Source: Isoetes taiwanensis
Taxonomy: Eukaryota; Streptophyta; Lycopodiopsida; Isoetales; Isoetaceae
Length of the DNA stretch: 64,000 bases
Assembly: GCA_021234155.1 (NCBI GenBank)
Contig: JAJEKV010000005.1
Coordinates: 19,202,089 to 19,266,088 of the forward strand
Direction of reading: 5' to 3'
Position 1 is the stretch's first letter. Every line of letters starts with the position of its first letter. Under the pieces are notes generated by a model. It had not been told where the DNA came from. It saw only the letters and a program-made list of their open reading frames with translations, and made no database searches. Below are positions 54,660 to 64,000 of this stretch, piece after piece. Both the position numbers and the translations under genes were made by a program.

Positions 54660-55330
54660 TATATGCAAGATCCCGTGAAGAAATTGGGCGGGCGGCCTAT
54701 TTGTCCATAAGGGGACCCTGATTATGTTCATCTTAATGCATGCCCCTCACAGCAAATTGAGCAGGCGCCCAATTTGGCCTCAATGGTCTCTTCCAATGCA
54801 TACCTCCTTGAAGAAATTGGCAGGACGCGCAGTTTTTCCAAAGGGGAGCCTGACTTTCTTCAGCCTAAGGCATGGCCCATTGAGCAAATTGGGCGGGCGC
54901 CCAATTTGGTCTGGGTGAGGGCTTGATTGCTGTCTTCTTATATCCATAATCCCTTGAAGAAATTGGGTTGGCGGCCTATTTGTCCAGAAGGGGACCCTGA
55001 TTGTGTTCATCTTAATGCATGCCCCTCACAGCAAATTGGGCGGGCACCCAATTTGGCCTCAATGGTCTCTTCCAATGCATACCTCCTTAAAGAAATTGGG
55101 CGGGCGCCCAATTTTTCCAAAGGGGAGCCTGACTTTCTTCAGCCTAAGGCATGGCCCATTGAGCAAATTGGGCGGGCGCCCAATTTGATCTGGGCGAGGG
55201 CTTGATTGCTCTCTTCTTATATCCATAATCCCTTGAAGAAATTGGGCGGGCACCCTATTTGTCCAGAAGGGGACCCTGATTATGTTCATCTTAATGCATG
55301 CCCCTCACAGCAAATTGGGCGGGCGCACAA
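54660..55330 (+). repeat. Palindromic repeat array with about 279-bp higher-order unit
   Basis: Ten boxes of the type caaattgggcgggcgcccaa occur near 54680, 54753, 54815, 54885, 54958, 55032, 55093, 55163, 55238 and 55311. Spacings run 73, 62, 70, 73, 74, 61, 70, 75 and 73 bp. The spacers repeat with every fourth box, giving a higher-order unit of 278-280 bp. Each box is a perfect inverted repeat apart from the central two bases in intact copies. The LTR of element C cuts the last box. Confidence 0.9.
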
Positions 55331-56838
55331 TGTGACGTTTCCTACTCGCATACGGTGCCCTCACCGTATACAAACAGGAGTCTTTCCCCCATACCAGCTC
55401 CACACTGATACAGGGCCCTCCACACATCACTGCACCCGTAACGAGTCCTAGCGGGAAGAGTGAAGGTGTCATTCTACCCTGTCTCCCTCAGGGCCTACCT
55501 AGCTGCGGAAGCGTAAACATACATGTCAGTACACAACATAATCCTCCTCCCACCCAGAAGGGTGGTGTGTCAACATCTGCATAGACAATGGTCAGCGCAT
55601 CACATAGGGAGTCCTACCCAAGGCTCAGACTCAAGGGGAGGACTGACGGCTTGGGTCTCCAGAGTTCATTGCAGACAGAATTCATGGCAATGGATTTGGC
55701 TGGCATAAGAACATGGCATAGGGTTGTTCCTGGGGTCATCATTCCTGGGGTCATATTCCTGGGGTCATCATCCCAGTTCCGATGGGGCAGGTAGGGATCA
55801 CTCCCTCCAGAGATCTACATGCTGACTCAAGGTGACTAGAGGGCCACTGCCCGTATTCGACTGAACCCACTGGAAAGTGTACACCACTTCACGGGTGTCG
55901 AGCCCATGCCTTACCCGCACTCAGTGGTAAGCCATTAGGCCTAGTCACAATGATCCCCGGTAGGCTTTACACACCAGAGGGATCGTTCAAGAGTCAGAAT
56001 ATGAACCTCCTTCTTAGCCAGTCTGGCCCCTTCACCCACAACCAGGTGTGGCTCTTGTACACATGCCGAATCTACAGTGTGCTAGAGAGGCTATTCTAGG
56101 AGCATCAACTACAAAGCTTTAGGGCCTCTACCCCCCTTCCCAATACAAGGAGTTCACAGAGATACATCATCCATATACATCACAGAAGAACTAAAGAACT
56201 AGATCTAATCTATATCATAGAGTTAGGTTCTTTAGTTAGTGTCCGAGATCTAAGATCTAGATAGCTGCTATGGGCAATTTAATAGTCTAAACCTACTGAT
56301 TCTATGACTAGGAGACGGTTTAAGCTATTAAATTGACCAAATACATGATCCTTGAGTGGCTCCTCCTGACCTGAGTTCAACCATCCTGCTGAGCTGATCG
56401 AATCTGTGGAAACCGATGGCACCAATTGGCTTGGGCAGGCGCTCGGGAGGCAGTTTTGGCTCCTGGGGCAGCCAAAACAGAGCTCTAAAACCCTAAGGAC
56501 GAAAACTAACAAGTTAGGGTTTTCCTACCCTAAATAGGCATGGGGTTTAGGGCTAGGGTTTCCAATTACCCATTTTAGCATGTGGGATAATTGGAAAGGC
56601 CCCACTTGCCTTTAATGGCTAGGTGGCAAAATATGCCTACATGGAAAAGTGTGCCCACATTAATGTGCACATGTGCACATTAATAACATGTGAACATACC
56701 TAGCAAGTTGCCCCTAGGGCTACTTACCTGGCTATCCGCCGTACCGACACGATTGGTGGCGTGAGTGTCTGGCGTACGAGGCGGTGCGATTAGGCAAATC
56801 ACGGGGCCCCGGGACCGTATTGTCTTTGGAACGTCACA
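55331..56838 (-). mobile_element. 3' LTR of element C (minus strand)
   Basis: On the minus strand the 1508-bp repeat starts TGTGACGTTCCAAAG and ends AACGTCACA. It carries the shared block of A and B LTRs (plus strand taccccccttcccaatacaa, about 56121-56150). It is followed inward by a polypurine tract. Its 5' partner and the target duplication lie beyond 64000. Confidence 0.88.
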
Positions 56839-56874
56839 TTCTCCCCACCTTGAAATGATGCTGTCCGCAGCATC
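56839..56874 (-). promoter_or_regulatory. Polypurine tract and hairpin of element C
   Basis: On the minus strand, the hairpin gatgctg-cgga-cagcatc (56874-56857) is followed by aaggtggggagaa and then the LTR. It is the same as in elements A and B. Confidence 0.8.
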
Positions 56875-57716
56875 GTGGGTCTCCCCACCTTGGGATCTTC
56901 CTCATCTGCAATCTGCAATCAACGTGATGCATACAATATAATATTTATACATTTACCAATATTACCTTAAGGTAATATTTTTAGAACATTATTATGTCGT
57001 TATACTATGGAATACTTATCCATTTATAACTTCATTAAACAAGTTATTCCTAGCTTAGCTATTACGACATTAAGTTAGACAAAAAGATTTCAACATTTCA
57101 TATCTATAATTATTGTTCGAGGTACTCTTTGCTCCTTGCAACACATTCCAACAAAATTTGTGTTGCAAGTCTTCGTAGCTCGACCTCCTTGCCCTCCGGA
57201 GCGCTCTATTGGCCTGCAGGTCGACACTATGTTAGTACCATTTTAATTATTTAATAAATTTTGGTTATATGGTGACCACCCCACCTATCTACATGAATGC
57301 ATGGCTAATCTCCCGGCGTAGGAAGAGGATGAATCTTCCATAATGGCCGTGGAGACAGCGCCTATATGCATATATGCCGCTCATGCCTACACCTCTAGTT
57401 GCCCAGCGTGGAGGATATCCTTCTCGCGTGGGGGGCGTGAAGGATAGATTCCTCCTATCAAAGCATATATGGGGCTAAAGGTGCTTTCCCTATCAATGCA
57501 TTCCTTAATGACCTCCTTTCTTCGAGGTCGTCTACTTCCGGGGGGCCAGTAGACTTTCTAATCTACCTTCCACTCGCCCAAAGCGAAACGCGGTCATGCC
57601 TACATTGACATTACACCCGCCCTAGAGATCACCGTAGTGGTCTCATCATCGATAACAACGCATGACCCATATCAAGCATAGGTTGCATCGTGAGATTAAT
57701 CCTAACTACACAAGAA
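56875..57716 (-). other. 3' untranslated region of element C
   Basis: No gene is visible. Its minus strand aligns with the 3' region of element B: the cgatgatgagaccactacgg motif, the aatgcattgataggga segment, ggcatgagcggcatatatg and ctccacggcca. This conservation between two diverged elements suggests function in the RNA. Confidence 0.7.
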
Positions 57717-60700
57717 TTAACCTACACAAATCGACATGCACGAGCCGATTTCTTCGGAGATGACCTTGCCGTCCCATTGCTCCATAAAAGTGGTAGGGCT
57801 TTGCTTTACTAAATCTTTCTTAAGTACCCATGTCGCGTCTTCCACTGGCAAGTGCTTCCACTTGACCAAATATTGGAGGAACTCCGACCTCCTTGTTTTC
57901 TTGAAAGCTTTATCAAGAATCAATTCTGGAACTATTTCCAGCTGCTCCTCCGTCATTTCCAACAATGTTGGAGTGTCCAAGACTTCGTCTGGATTTGGAG
58001 TATGCTTCTTCAGCAAGCTTACGTGGAAGACCTTATGAATCTTTAGGTGTGCTGGCAAATCCAACTTGTAGGATTGATTACCTACTCTTTTGACTATTCT
58101 GAAAGGTCCAGCCCACCTTGGAGCAAGCTTCTTGCAATTCCCGATCCTGAGCTTCGCCTGCTTCACCTTGATCTTGAGCCATACATCATCTCCAACTTTG
58201 AACTCTCTGACTGTTCGATGCTTGTCGGCGATGCTCTTTTGTCGACTTCTTGCTGCTAGCAGATACCCTCGAACCTCTTCCACGAGCTGCTGCATATCGG
58301 CCAACATCTGCTGCGAAACTTCCACTTTGGACACGGGATTGTGCCAAGTGTCTGGAGTTAGGCACTGATAGCCATAATTGATCATAAATGGCGACATTTG
58401 GGATGATTTCTGCTTGGTGCTATTGTATGCAAACTCCACCAAGTGAATAAATTCTTCCCACATACTTTGCTTATTCCAGACATAGTTTCGTAGCATGTCT
58501 TCTAAGATCCTGTTGGTCCGCTCCGTTTGGCCATCCGTCTGAGGATGATACGCCGTGCTCATGGATAGCTTGGTCTGAATCGTCGCAAAGTGGTCTTGCC
58601 AAAAAGCACTCATGAACTTCGGATCCCTGTCGGAGATAATCTCCCTTGGCATGCCATGAAGCCTGAAGATCTCTTTGGTGAAGAGCTTTGCCGTATCCAT
58701 AGCTGTATCTGTGGTCTTGCAAGGCACGAAATGTGCCATCTTCGACAACTTGTCGACTACCACCATCAAGGCATCCTTCCCTCTTACCGTTCTTGGGAGT
58801 CCTGTGATGAAATCCATGCTGATTACCTCCCACTTAGCGTTTGGCACCGCTAATGGCTCTAGTGCCCCTGGAATTCGAAGCTGCTCCGCCTTCGTCTGCT
58901 GGCATAGCTGACATTCCTTGATGTAGCGAGCTACCTGCTTCTTCCTTCCTGGCCAATAATAGCTGCTGCGCACTTTGAAATATGTTTTCATGAATCCCGC
59001 ATGGCCAGCTATTGGACTGTTGTGCGTGTCGTGGAGGATCAATTTCCTTACCCCTGATGACTCTGGTACGCACAACTTGTCCTTATGATATAATAGGTTG
59101 CCCTCCTTCTTATAATGCTTGAAGGCTTCCCGCTCTTTATCTGTTCTAGCCTCCCTAGAGAGGCTTGCCCATACTTCCCTGAAATCCACATCCGTTGGCA
59201 AGGTCTCTTCAATCTTCTTACCAAAGTCGCTGGAGAGCGTTGAAATTGCATTGCAATGCACTCTAGTTGTCAGGGGATGCCTTGAAAGCGCATCTGCTAC
59301 CACATTGAGCTTCCCCGTCTTGTAGACTATCTCAAAGTCATATTCCTCGAGGAACTCCATCCACCTTCGCTGCCTCAGATTAAGGTGTGGTTGTGTGAAT
59401 ACATACTGGAGGCTCTGATGGTTGGTATCCAATTGGAACCTCCTTCCCAAGAGATAGTGCCTCCATATTCTTAATGCCCTGACAACCGCAAGCAACTCCT
59501 GATCGTGCGTTGGGTAGCGCGTCTCGGTGTCGTTCATCTTCATGGAATCATACGCTACCACACGCTCTTCTTGCATAAGCACTGCGCCTGTAGCTATCTT
59601 ACTTGCATCTGTTGCTACAAGCTTATCTTTCTCCGGGTCCGGCAGGGTCAAGACAGGGGCTGTCGTCAGAGCTTCTTTCAACAATTCAAACCCCTTTTGG
59701 GCTTTCTTGTGCCAATGCTCTGCCCAATCTTTCACTTTCTCCGCCCTCGTCAAGTCTGTTAACGGGGCCGCTATCTTGGCAAAGTTCTTCACGAACTTCC
59801 TGTAGTACCCTGCTAGGCCGAGAAAACTTCTGACTTCGTGCACATTCTTCGGCGCCGGCCACTGAATGACGGCTTCAATCTTTGCAGGATTCGTCGAGAT
59901 GCCTTCTGCTGAGATCACATGACCAAGGTATTCCACCTTCTCTGTTGCGAAGTGGCACTTTGACAACTTGGCGTACAACTGGTGCCTCCTCAACTTCTCT
60001 AGCACTCTTCTCAAGTGTTGTACGTGCTCTTCAAGGGATCTGCTATACACCAAAATGTCATCAAAGAAAACAATCACAAAGGTGTCTAGGAACTCCCTGA
60101 AGATATCGTTCATGAGCCTCATGAACGTTGCGGGGGCATTTGATAAGCCGAAAGGCATTACCGTGAACTCATAGTGCCCATACCGCATCCTGAAGGCGGT
60201 TTTATGGATATCTTCTTCCTTTATCCGAATCTGATGATAGCCTGACCTTAAGTCGATTTTGGAGAAGATCTTTGCTCCTTGAAGCTGATCCATCAGGTCG
60301 TCTGATCTTGGAAGCGCATACTTGTTCTTAATGGTGTGCTTATTCAACTGTCTATAGTCTATGCACATCCTCAAACTACCATCCTTCTTCTTAATGAAGA
60401 GAATGGGCGCTCCAAATGGCGAAACACTAGGTCTAATGAAACCTAGGTCGAGCAGCTCCTGCAACTGCTTCTTTAGCTCCGACAACTCCTGCGTTGTCAT
60501 TCTATATGGAGCCTTGCTTGTTGGCTTTGTTCCCGGTTCGAGTGCTATCTCGCACTCGACTCCCCGATAAGGAGGGAGCTGCTTGATCTCATCTAGAAAG
60601 AGATCATGGAATTCCGTGATCAGCTTAGCTATTTGCTTTGGCAACTTGCTGAGCACCTTGTCTTCTTTGCTTCCTTCCAATTCCGGCTCACTAATCTCAA

Positions 60701-61448
60701 GCTTGAAGATGTATGCCACTTGCTCACTCTTGATGCACTTGAACAGCCGTTTAGAAGACATACACTGCATGATGGGAACAACTTCTTTACCTGTTATCTC
60801 AATGATCTTGCCGTCGGGTGTTGGGAAGGTCACCTTCCGCTTTCCACAATCAATAATGGCCCCTGCTGGTCCAAGGTACTCCATACCTATGATCAAGTCG
60901 TATTTGCCAATGCCCATTACCTCTGCCCCCATCTGGATGCTAATCCCTGGCAAGTCGATGTCGAAGTTGATTCTCTTGCCTGCCGTCTGCCTTACTGCTC
61001 CACTTGCTAAGACAACGGGCCTTGGCTTTGACTTTAGTGGTTTCATCTTCAACATCTGAACCATTCTGGGGGATGCAAAGTTATGGCTACTTCCCGAATC
61101 TATCAGGACTATAAATGACTTGGCCTTGGCCTTTCCCACTATGGAAATTACCTTATACTGGCTCTCTGCTTGCTCTGTATCTATTGCGGCAAAGATATGA
61201 CACTCACCCTGAATGTAGTCGCGGGCCTCCTCGCCGTCGTCGTTAGTCAGAGTGTCCCAATCTCCCAACTCTGCTAGCGCTGCACTCATAACGTATAGGC
61301 AGTTCGCTGTCCTATGGCCTGGCTGGAAGCACCTGAAGCAAAGCTGCTTTTCTATGCACTCCTGTCTCTTTTCCTTGGGCATGGCCTGCAAAAAGGATCG
61401 CACTGCCTTGGAGTAGTTTGACCCCTCCTGCTTATCTTTGAAGGACAC
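57717..61448 (-). CDS. Pol of chromovirus C: zinc knuckle, protease, RT, RNase H, integrase, chromodomain
   Basis: A continuous minus-strand frame of 1243 residues. The CCHC knuckle is at residues 37-50 ([14 protein letters not shown]). Retropepsin has [14 protein letters not shown] has [30 protein letters not shown] and the catalytic FFDDILVYS. RNase H has [10 protein letters not shown] and [10 protein letters not shown]. Integrase has the Cys pair CQLCQ and the catalytic series [15 protein letters not shown] and [17 protein letters not shown] (D,D-35-E). The C-terminal chromodomain has [19 protein letters not shown]. All catalytic residues appear intact. The listed first codon is GTG; the frame is open further upstream (to about 61540) and lies at -1 relative to gag, so expression as a Gag-Pol fusion by frameshift, or a single indel, is implied. 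Confidence 0.93.
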   Translation of the reverse strand: MSFKDKQEGSNYSKAVRSFLQAMPKEKRQECIEKQLCFRCFQPGHRTANCLYVMSAALAELGDWDTLTNDDGEEARDYIQGECHIFAAIDTEQAESQYKVISIVGKAKAKSFIVLIDSGSSHNFASPRMVQMLKMKPLKSKPRPVVLASGAVRQTAGKRINFDIDLPGISIQMGAEVMGIGKYDLIIGMEYLGPAGAIIDCGKRKVTFPTPDGKIIEITGKEVVPIMQCMSSKRLFKCIKSEQVAYIFKLEISEPELEGSKEDKVLSKLPKQIAKLITEFHDLFLDEIKQLPPYRGVECEIALEPGTKPTSKAPYRMTTQELSELKKQLQELLDLGFIRPSVSPFGAPILFIKKKDGSLRMCIDYRQLNKHTIKNKYALPRSDDLMDQLQGAKIFSKIDLRSGYHQIRIKEEDIHKTAFRMRYGHYEFTVMPFGLSNAPATFMRLMNDIFREFLDTFVIVFFDDILVYSRSLEEHVQHLRRVLEKLRRHQLYAKLSKCHFATEKVEYLGHVISAEGISTNPAKIEAVIQWPAPKNVHEVRSFLGLAGYYRKFVKNFAKIAAPLTDLTRAEKVKDWAEHWHKKAQKGFELLKEALTTAPVLTLPDPEKDKLVATDASKIATGAVLMQEERVVAYDSMKMNDTETRYPTHDQELLAVVRALRIWRHYLLGRRFQLDTNHQSLQYVFTQPHLNLRQRRWMEFLEEYDFEIVYKTGKLNVVADALSRHPLTTRVHCNAISTLSSDFGKKIEETLPTDVDFREVWASLSREARTDKEREAFKHYKKEGNLLYHKDKLCVPESSGVRKLILHDTHNSPIAGHAGFMKTYFKVRSSYYWPGRKKQVARYIKECQLCQQTKAEQLRIPGALEPLAVPNAKWEVISMDFITGLPRTVRGKDALMVVVDKLSKMAHFVPCKTTDTAMDTAKLFTKEIFRLHGMPREIISDRDPKFMSAFWQDHFATIQTKLSMSTAYHPQTDGQTERTNRILEDMLRNYVWNKQSMWEEFIHLVEFAYNSTKQKSSQMSPFMINYGYQCLTPDTWHNPVSKVEVSQQMLADMQQLVEEVRGYLLAARSRQKSIADKHRTVREFKVGDDVWLKIKVKQAKLRIGNCKKLAPRWAGPFRIVKRVGNQSYKLDLPAHLKIHKVFHVSLLKKHTPNPDEVLDTPTLLEMTEEQLEIVPELILDKAFKKTRRSEFLQYLVKWKHLPVEDATWVLKKDLVKQSPTTFMEQWDGKVISEEIGSCMSICVG

Positions 61449-61494
61449 CTGTTTCTTCTCCTGCTGCTTCCCTTGATTGCCACTATATGGGGCT

Positions 61495-62547
61495 CTAGCC
61501 GGTCCTGGGCTGGCCGCTGGCTGTCCTTGGGCTAAAACTTCCTGCTACCTTGCCTTTATCCTGGTAATATTGCGGCTTCTGCCCGCTATTCTGAGGCCCC
61601 GTTCCTTGCAAGCTTATTGCCTTGGACTTCGCTTCTGATACTGTTCTAGGGTTTATTGCCCTTACAAGCTTGCGGATCTCCTCATTCAGACCCTCAATGT
61701 AGCTCTCTACCGCATGCTTCTCACCTAACTTTGGCACATACAGCCTCAGCCTCATGAATTCCTCCGTATATTTCTGCACTGACTTGTTGCCTTGCTGCAA
61801 CATGTAGAACTGCTGCATCATGCTGAACTTGTGCTCTCTTGGAACGTAGTGGCGCTTGAAGGCTTTAGCAAACTTCTTGAACCTGCAAGCATCCCTGCTT
61901 AAGCCATGAGCCTTGGCATAACCCTTCCACCAAATGCGTGCTGCTCCCTTCAGGTTTGCTGTTGCCACCCTGCCTTTATCCTTATCCTTCATACCATAGG
62001 CGTTGCCATATTTGCTCATCTCGTCAAGCCAAGCCTCTGCCTCCATGCCTGACCTGTTCTCGCCTGAGAATTGCTCGAGCTTCCTAGCCTTCCAAATGTT
62101 TCCCAATGCAGAGTCTACTTTCTTCTGGTAGTCAGAGGTTCTTGTGTCCCTTTGTCGTCCGTCCGGGGTGTTCCTCTGCCTTTCATCTGTTCGGACTTGG
62201 TTCTGCCCTTCTTCTTCCTCAGAATCAGAGTCTGAATCTGAGCTTGAGTCGGAGGAGTCCGAGCTGGGGGACCTTCCTCTCTTGCTCCTCTTCTTGTCTC
62301 TTCCTGTTCTCCGAGCTGATGCTTGTGGCAGTTGAGCGTTACCCACCGAACCTGCTCCTGCTTGTGCGGCTAGCAAAGCCTTTATCTGCTCAAGGTCCGT
62401 CCTCATTTGCGATATTTCTTCTTCTGGGGTCATTTGTCCAAATTCTTCAAGCAGGTTCCTTGCCGGGCGTGGTCTGGGCGGACTCTGTTCTTCTATAAGT
62501 TCTTGCAGTTGACGTTCTATTGCGCTTAGGCCTCTAGCTGCATACAC
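61495..62547 (-). CDS. Gag of chromovirus C
   Basis: A minus-strand frame of about 350 residues starts with [18 protein letters not shown]. It contains a Ser/Asp/Glu-rich segment ([18 protein letters not shown]) after [10 protein letters not shown], then the gag domain: [37 protein letters not shown] and [13 protein letters not shown]. This frame has no ATG at its start; it opens after a TAA near 62570, so the true start may depend on splicing or reinitiation. It aligns closely with gag of A. The zinc knuckle lies in the following -1 frame. Confidence 0.85.
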   Translation of the reverse strand: MYAARGLSAIERQLQELIEEQSPPRPRPARNLLEEFGQMTPEEEISQMRTDLEQIKALLAAQAGAGSVGNAQLPQASARRTGRDKKRSKRGRSPSSDSSDSSSDSDSDSEEEEGQNQVRTDERQRNTPDGRQRDTRTSDYQKKVDSALGNIWKARKLEQFSGENRSGMEAEAWLDEMSKYGNAYGMKDKDKGRVATANLKGAARIWWKGYAKAHGLSRDACRFKKFAKAFKRHYVPREHKFSMMQQFYMLQQGNKSVQKYTEEFMRLRLYVPKLGEKHAVESYIEGLNEEIRKLVRAINPRTVSEAKSKAISLQGTGPQNSGQKPQYYQDKGKVAGSFSPRTASGQPRTG

Positions 62548-62721
62548 AAGTGGTTCATAGCTATATGGTTAGTTTTCTTGTTCTCTTGCATTATTTATGT
62601 TTGTTGGCATGGTTGGGGACACAAGATACACCAATAAATCATTTATAGAGCAAGAGAAATTATATTCATATTTTATATTATGCTAATGCAAAATTACAAC
62701 TTCCTAGATCAAGGCTGCTAG

Positions 62722-64000
62722 TCATTCTTGCTGTCGCCGGTAAGATGGATTATCCTCAAGGAACTTTTTCACTTGGGCTGTTCCCACTGAATGACCCAAG
62801 TTCCTAAGGACGTTGGCTGAAGATCCACCCTGTAAAGCTCTCGCCAAGTCTTCTATTCTGCGGTCGGAGGTATAAGCTGCTGTCACCGCCAGTCTTGCCT
62901 GCCGCCTGTAAAGTATGGCGAAGTCGAAGACGTCGAGTGCTACCGCTCTCTTCACTAGGATGGCATACTCGGTGTTGAGGGGCAACCGCGCATGCCGGCC
63001 GAATCCTGAGAGTGCAATCAGCATCGATACTCCTTCTTCGCCTCTGGGGGTGAACTTGCGGTGAATTACCGCTATTCTGCCATCCATTAGCAGGGGAAGG
63101 TAATACCGCAGCGACCTGTCGTTGCGAGACGGGTCCTCGGCCACTCGGTATCCAGCTCTGTGTCTGCTTGCGAAGTCATCAACCTCCACCGTGGTGAGCT
63201 CCCTGTAGTCTCTGACTGTTGCTGAAGCCCTCCTGAGGTCGAATTCGCCTCTCCTCTCCCGGGGAGGTGCTGCGGAAGAGCTTGCCGTTAGGATGTTTGA
63301 GGTCGCGTAGCGGATTCCCATCTGTTCCTGTAAAGCAAGAAACTCTTCCTCCGTCGGTAGCTTGTTCTCGGCCTTGTCTGCCTCCATGATCTGCCTGATG
63401 CTGCTGTAGGCTTGGATGTCGGAGGTAGACTCTCCCGTGTGAGTGTCGGCTTCCCTTACTTGGAGGGGGAAGTCAGATGCTCCTCGGACGATGAAGTCGT
63501 CCAAGTCCGTTCTTCGGAGCTGGTGCAGCAACTCTTCGGGTCTGTACTCCCTTTCCCTGCACTCCGGGAGGTTTTGGATGTCGCTTAGGAGCAGAAACTC
63601 CTCACCTTCTACAATAATGGGGGCTAGGCTTGTGATGCCTAACCCAAGGGGTGGCGCGACTCTGAGAGTTTGCCGGCTTCTTTCGAAGTCTTGCCACTCC
63701 TGCTCTGCTTGTCGCCGCTCCTCCGCTGGGTCGAGCTCGACATAGTCTTCCTCTTCTTCTGATTCCTGTTCATCCGAGTCTTCTTTTTTCCCTTCCTGCT
63801 CCTGTTCATACTGGGTGAGGAGCCGTTGTTCTGCTGCTATGGCTAATGGGTCCACGTCCATGGGGGGAATGGAGGTTTCCCCCACGGTGTTCTCGGCACG
63901 GTGGGTAAGAAAGATTGCCAAGGCAGTGTTGAAAGAGAAGTACTTGGTCCTATTGACAGTTAGGACCATTGGCTCAGGTGTGCGCTGCGCCTTGTTTGTT
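62722..64000 (-). CDS. ORFX of chromovirus C (N-terminus outside the window)
   Basis: A minus-strand frame, open from the window edge to a stop at 62722, with no internal stop. It contains TALAIFLTHRAENTVGE, an acidic run (DSDEQESEEEEDYVELD), LGITSLAPIIVEGEEF, HTGESTSDIQAYSSI, RYYLPLLMDG, TPRGEEGVSMLIALSGFGRH and NVLRNLGHS. All blocks are conserved in ORFX of element A and the N-terminal ones in B. The internal ATG at 63969 is not the true start, because similarity to A continues upstream of it. No known domain is recognised. Being intact here and conserved among diverged elements, it is likely a real retroelement protein. Confidence 0.8.
   Translation of the reverse strand, partial: TNKAQRTPEPMVLTVNRTKYFSFNTALAIFLTHRAENTVGETSIPPMDVDPLAIAAEQRLLTQYEQEQEGKKEDSDEQESEEEEDYVELDPAEERRQAEQEWQDFERSRQTLRVAPPLGLGITSLAPIIVEGEEFLLLSDIQNLPECREREYRPEELLHQLRRTDLDDFIVRGASDFPLQVREADTHTGESTSDIQAYSSIRQIMEADKAENKLPTEEEFLALQEQMGIRYATSNILTASSSAAPPRERRGEFDLRRASATVRDYRELTTVEVDDFASRHRAGYRVAEDPSRNDRSLRYYLPLLMDGRIAVIHRKFTPRGEEGVSMLIALSGFGRHARLPLNTEYAILVKRAVALDVFDFAILYRRQARLAVTAAYTSDRRIEDLARALQGGSSANVLRNLGHSVGTAQVKKFLEDNPSYRRQQE

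Noticed and set aside
54700-55330. CRISPR-like array of regularly spaced palindromes
   Set aside because: Spacers are themselves repeated every fourth unit and the host is eukaryotic, so it is a satellite-type repeat.
58047-60174. Plus-strand ORFs across the pol of element C
   Set aside because: They are antisense shadows of a long coding frame with full pol motifs.

Overview
This window is eukaryotic, repeat-dominated DNA with no intact host gene. It is most likely from a land plant. The reasons are chromodomain-bearing Ty3/gypsy elements (chromoviruses), primer-binding sites of 12 nt matching the 3' end of plant initiator-Met tRNA, long TG...CA LTRs with 5-bp target duplications, and LINE remnants. 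A large-genome seed-free plant such as a fern or lycophyte is my guess; the sequence does not prove it. All calls come from reading the sequence, with no database search.

Layout. (1) 1-2512: 3' end of an LTR retrotransposon (E) with a coiled-coil ORF that runs into its 3' LTR. (2) 2513-4760: decayed minus-strand chromovirus pol (D). (3) 4800-6438, 9236-9535 and 46967-47960: three pieces of one minus-strand gene of the DUF7869-like family, split by a LINE (6444-9230) and by chromovirus B (9536-46966, target duplication ACAGC). (4) Inside B: hairpin repeats, a broken extra ORF ('ORFX'), a rearranged and partly inverted interior with Helentron-like ends, and chromovirus A (19999-39684, target duplication TTATA). 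A itself carries two tandem Helentron-like elements inside pol. (5) 47960-55330: a palindromic GC-box repeat array split by a 5'-truncated LINE, which is itself split by a 2.9-kb solo-LTR-like element. (6) 55331-64000: minus-strand chromovirus C, with 3' LTR, a nearly intact pol, gag and part of ORFX.

The main discovery candidate is at 22207-23298. Between the primer-binding site and the gag region of element A lies a 363-codon reading frame. It starts with the exact first ten residues of histone H3 and ends with a recognisable H3 histone fold, the two joined by a charged linker of about 260 residues. It has two in-frame TAG codons. The same element encodes an integrase-linked chromodomain, the class of domain that reads modified H3 tails. 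An LTR element that carries a histone H3 variant upstream of its own gag is, as far as I know, undescribed.

Elements A, B and C also share an extra conserved ORF upstream of gag (not seen complete in C), a hairpin next to the polypurine tract and an LTR core block. A and B share a TATA-like box exactly 118 bp upstream of the ORFX start, which suggests a distinctive chromovirus lineage with an internal promoter.
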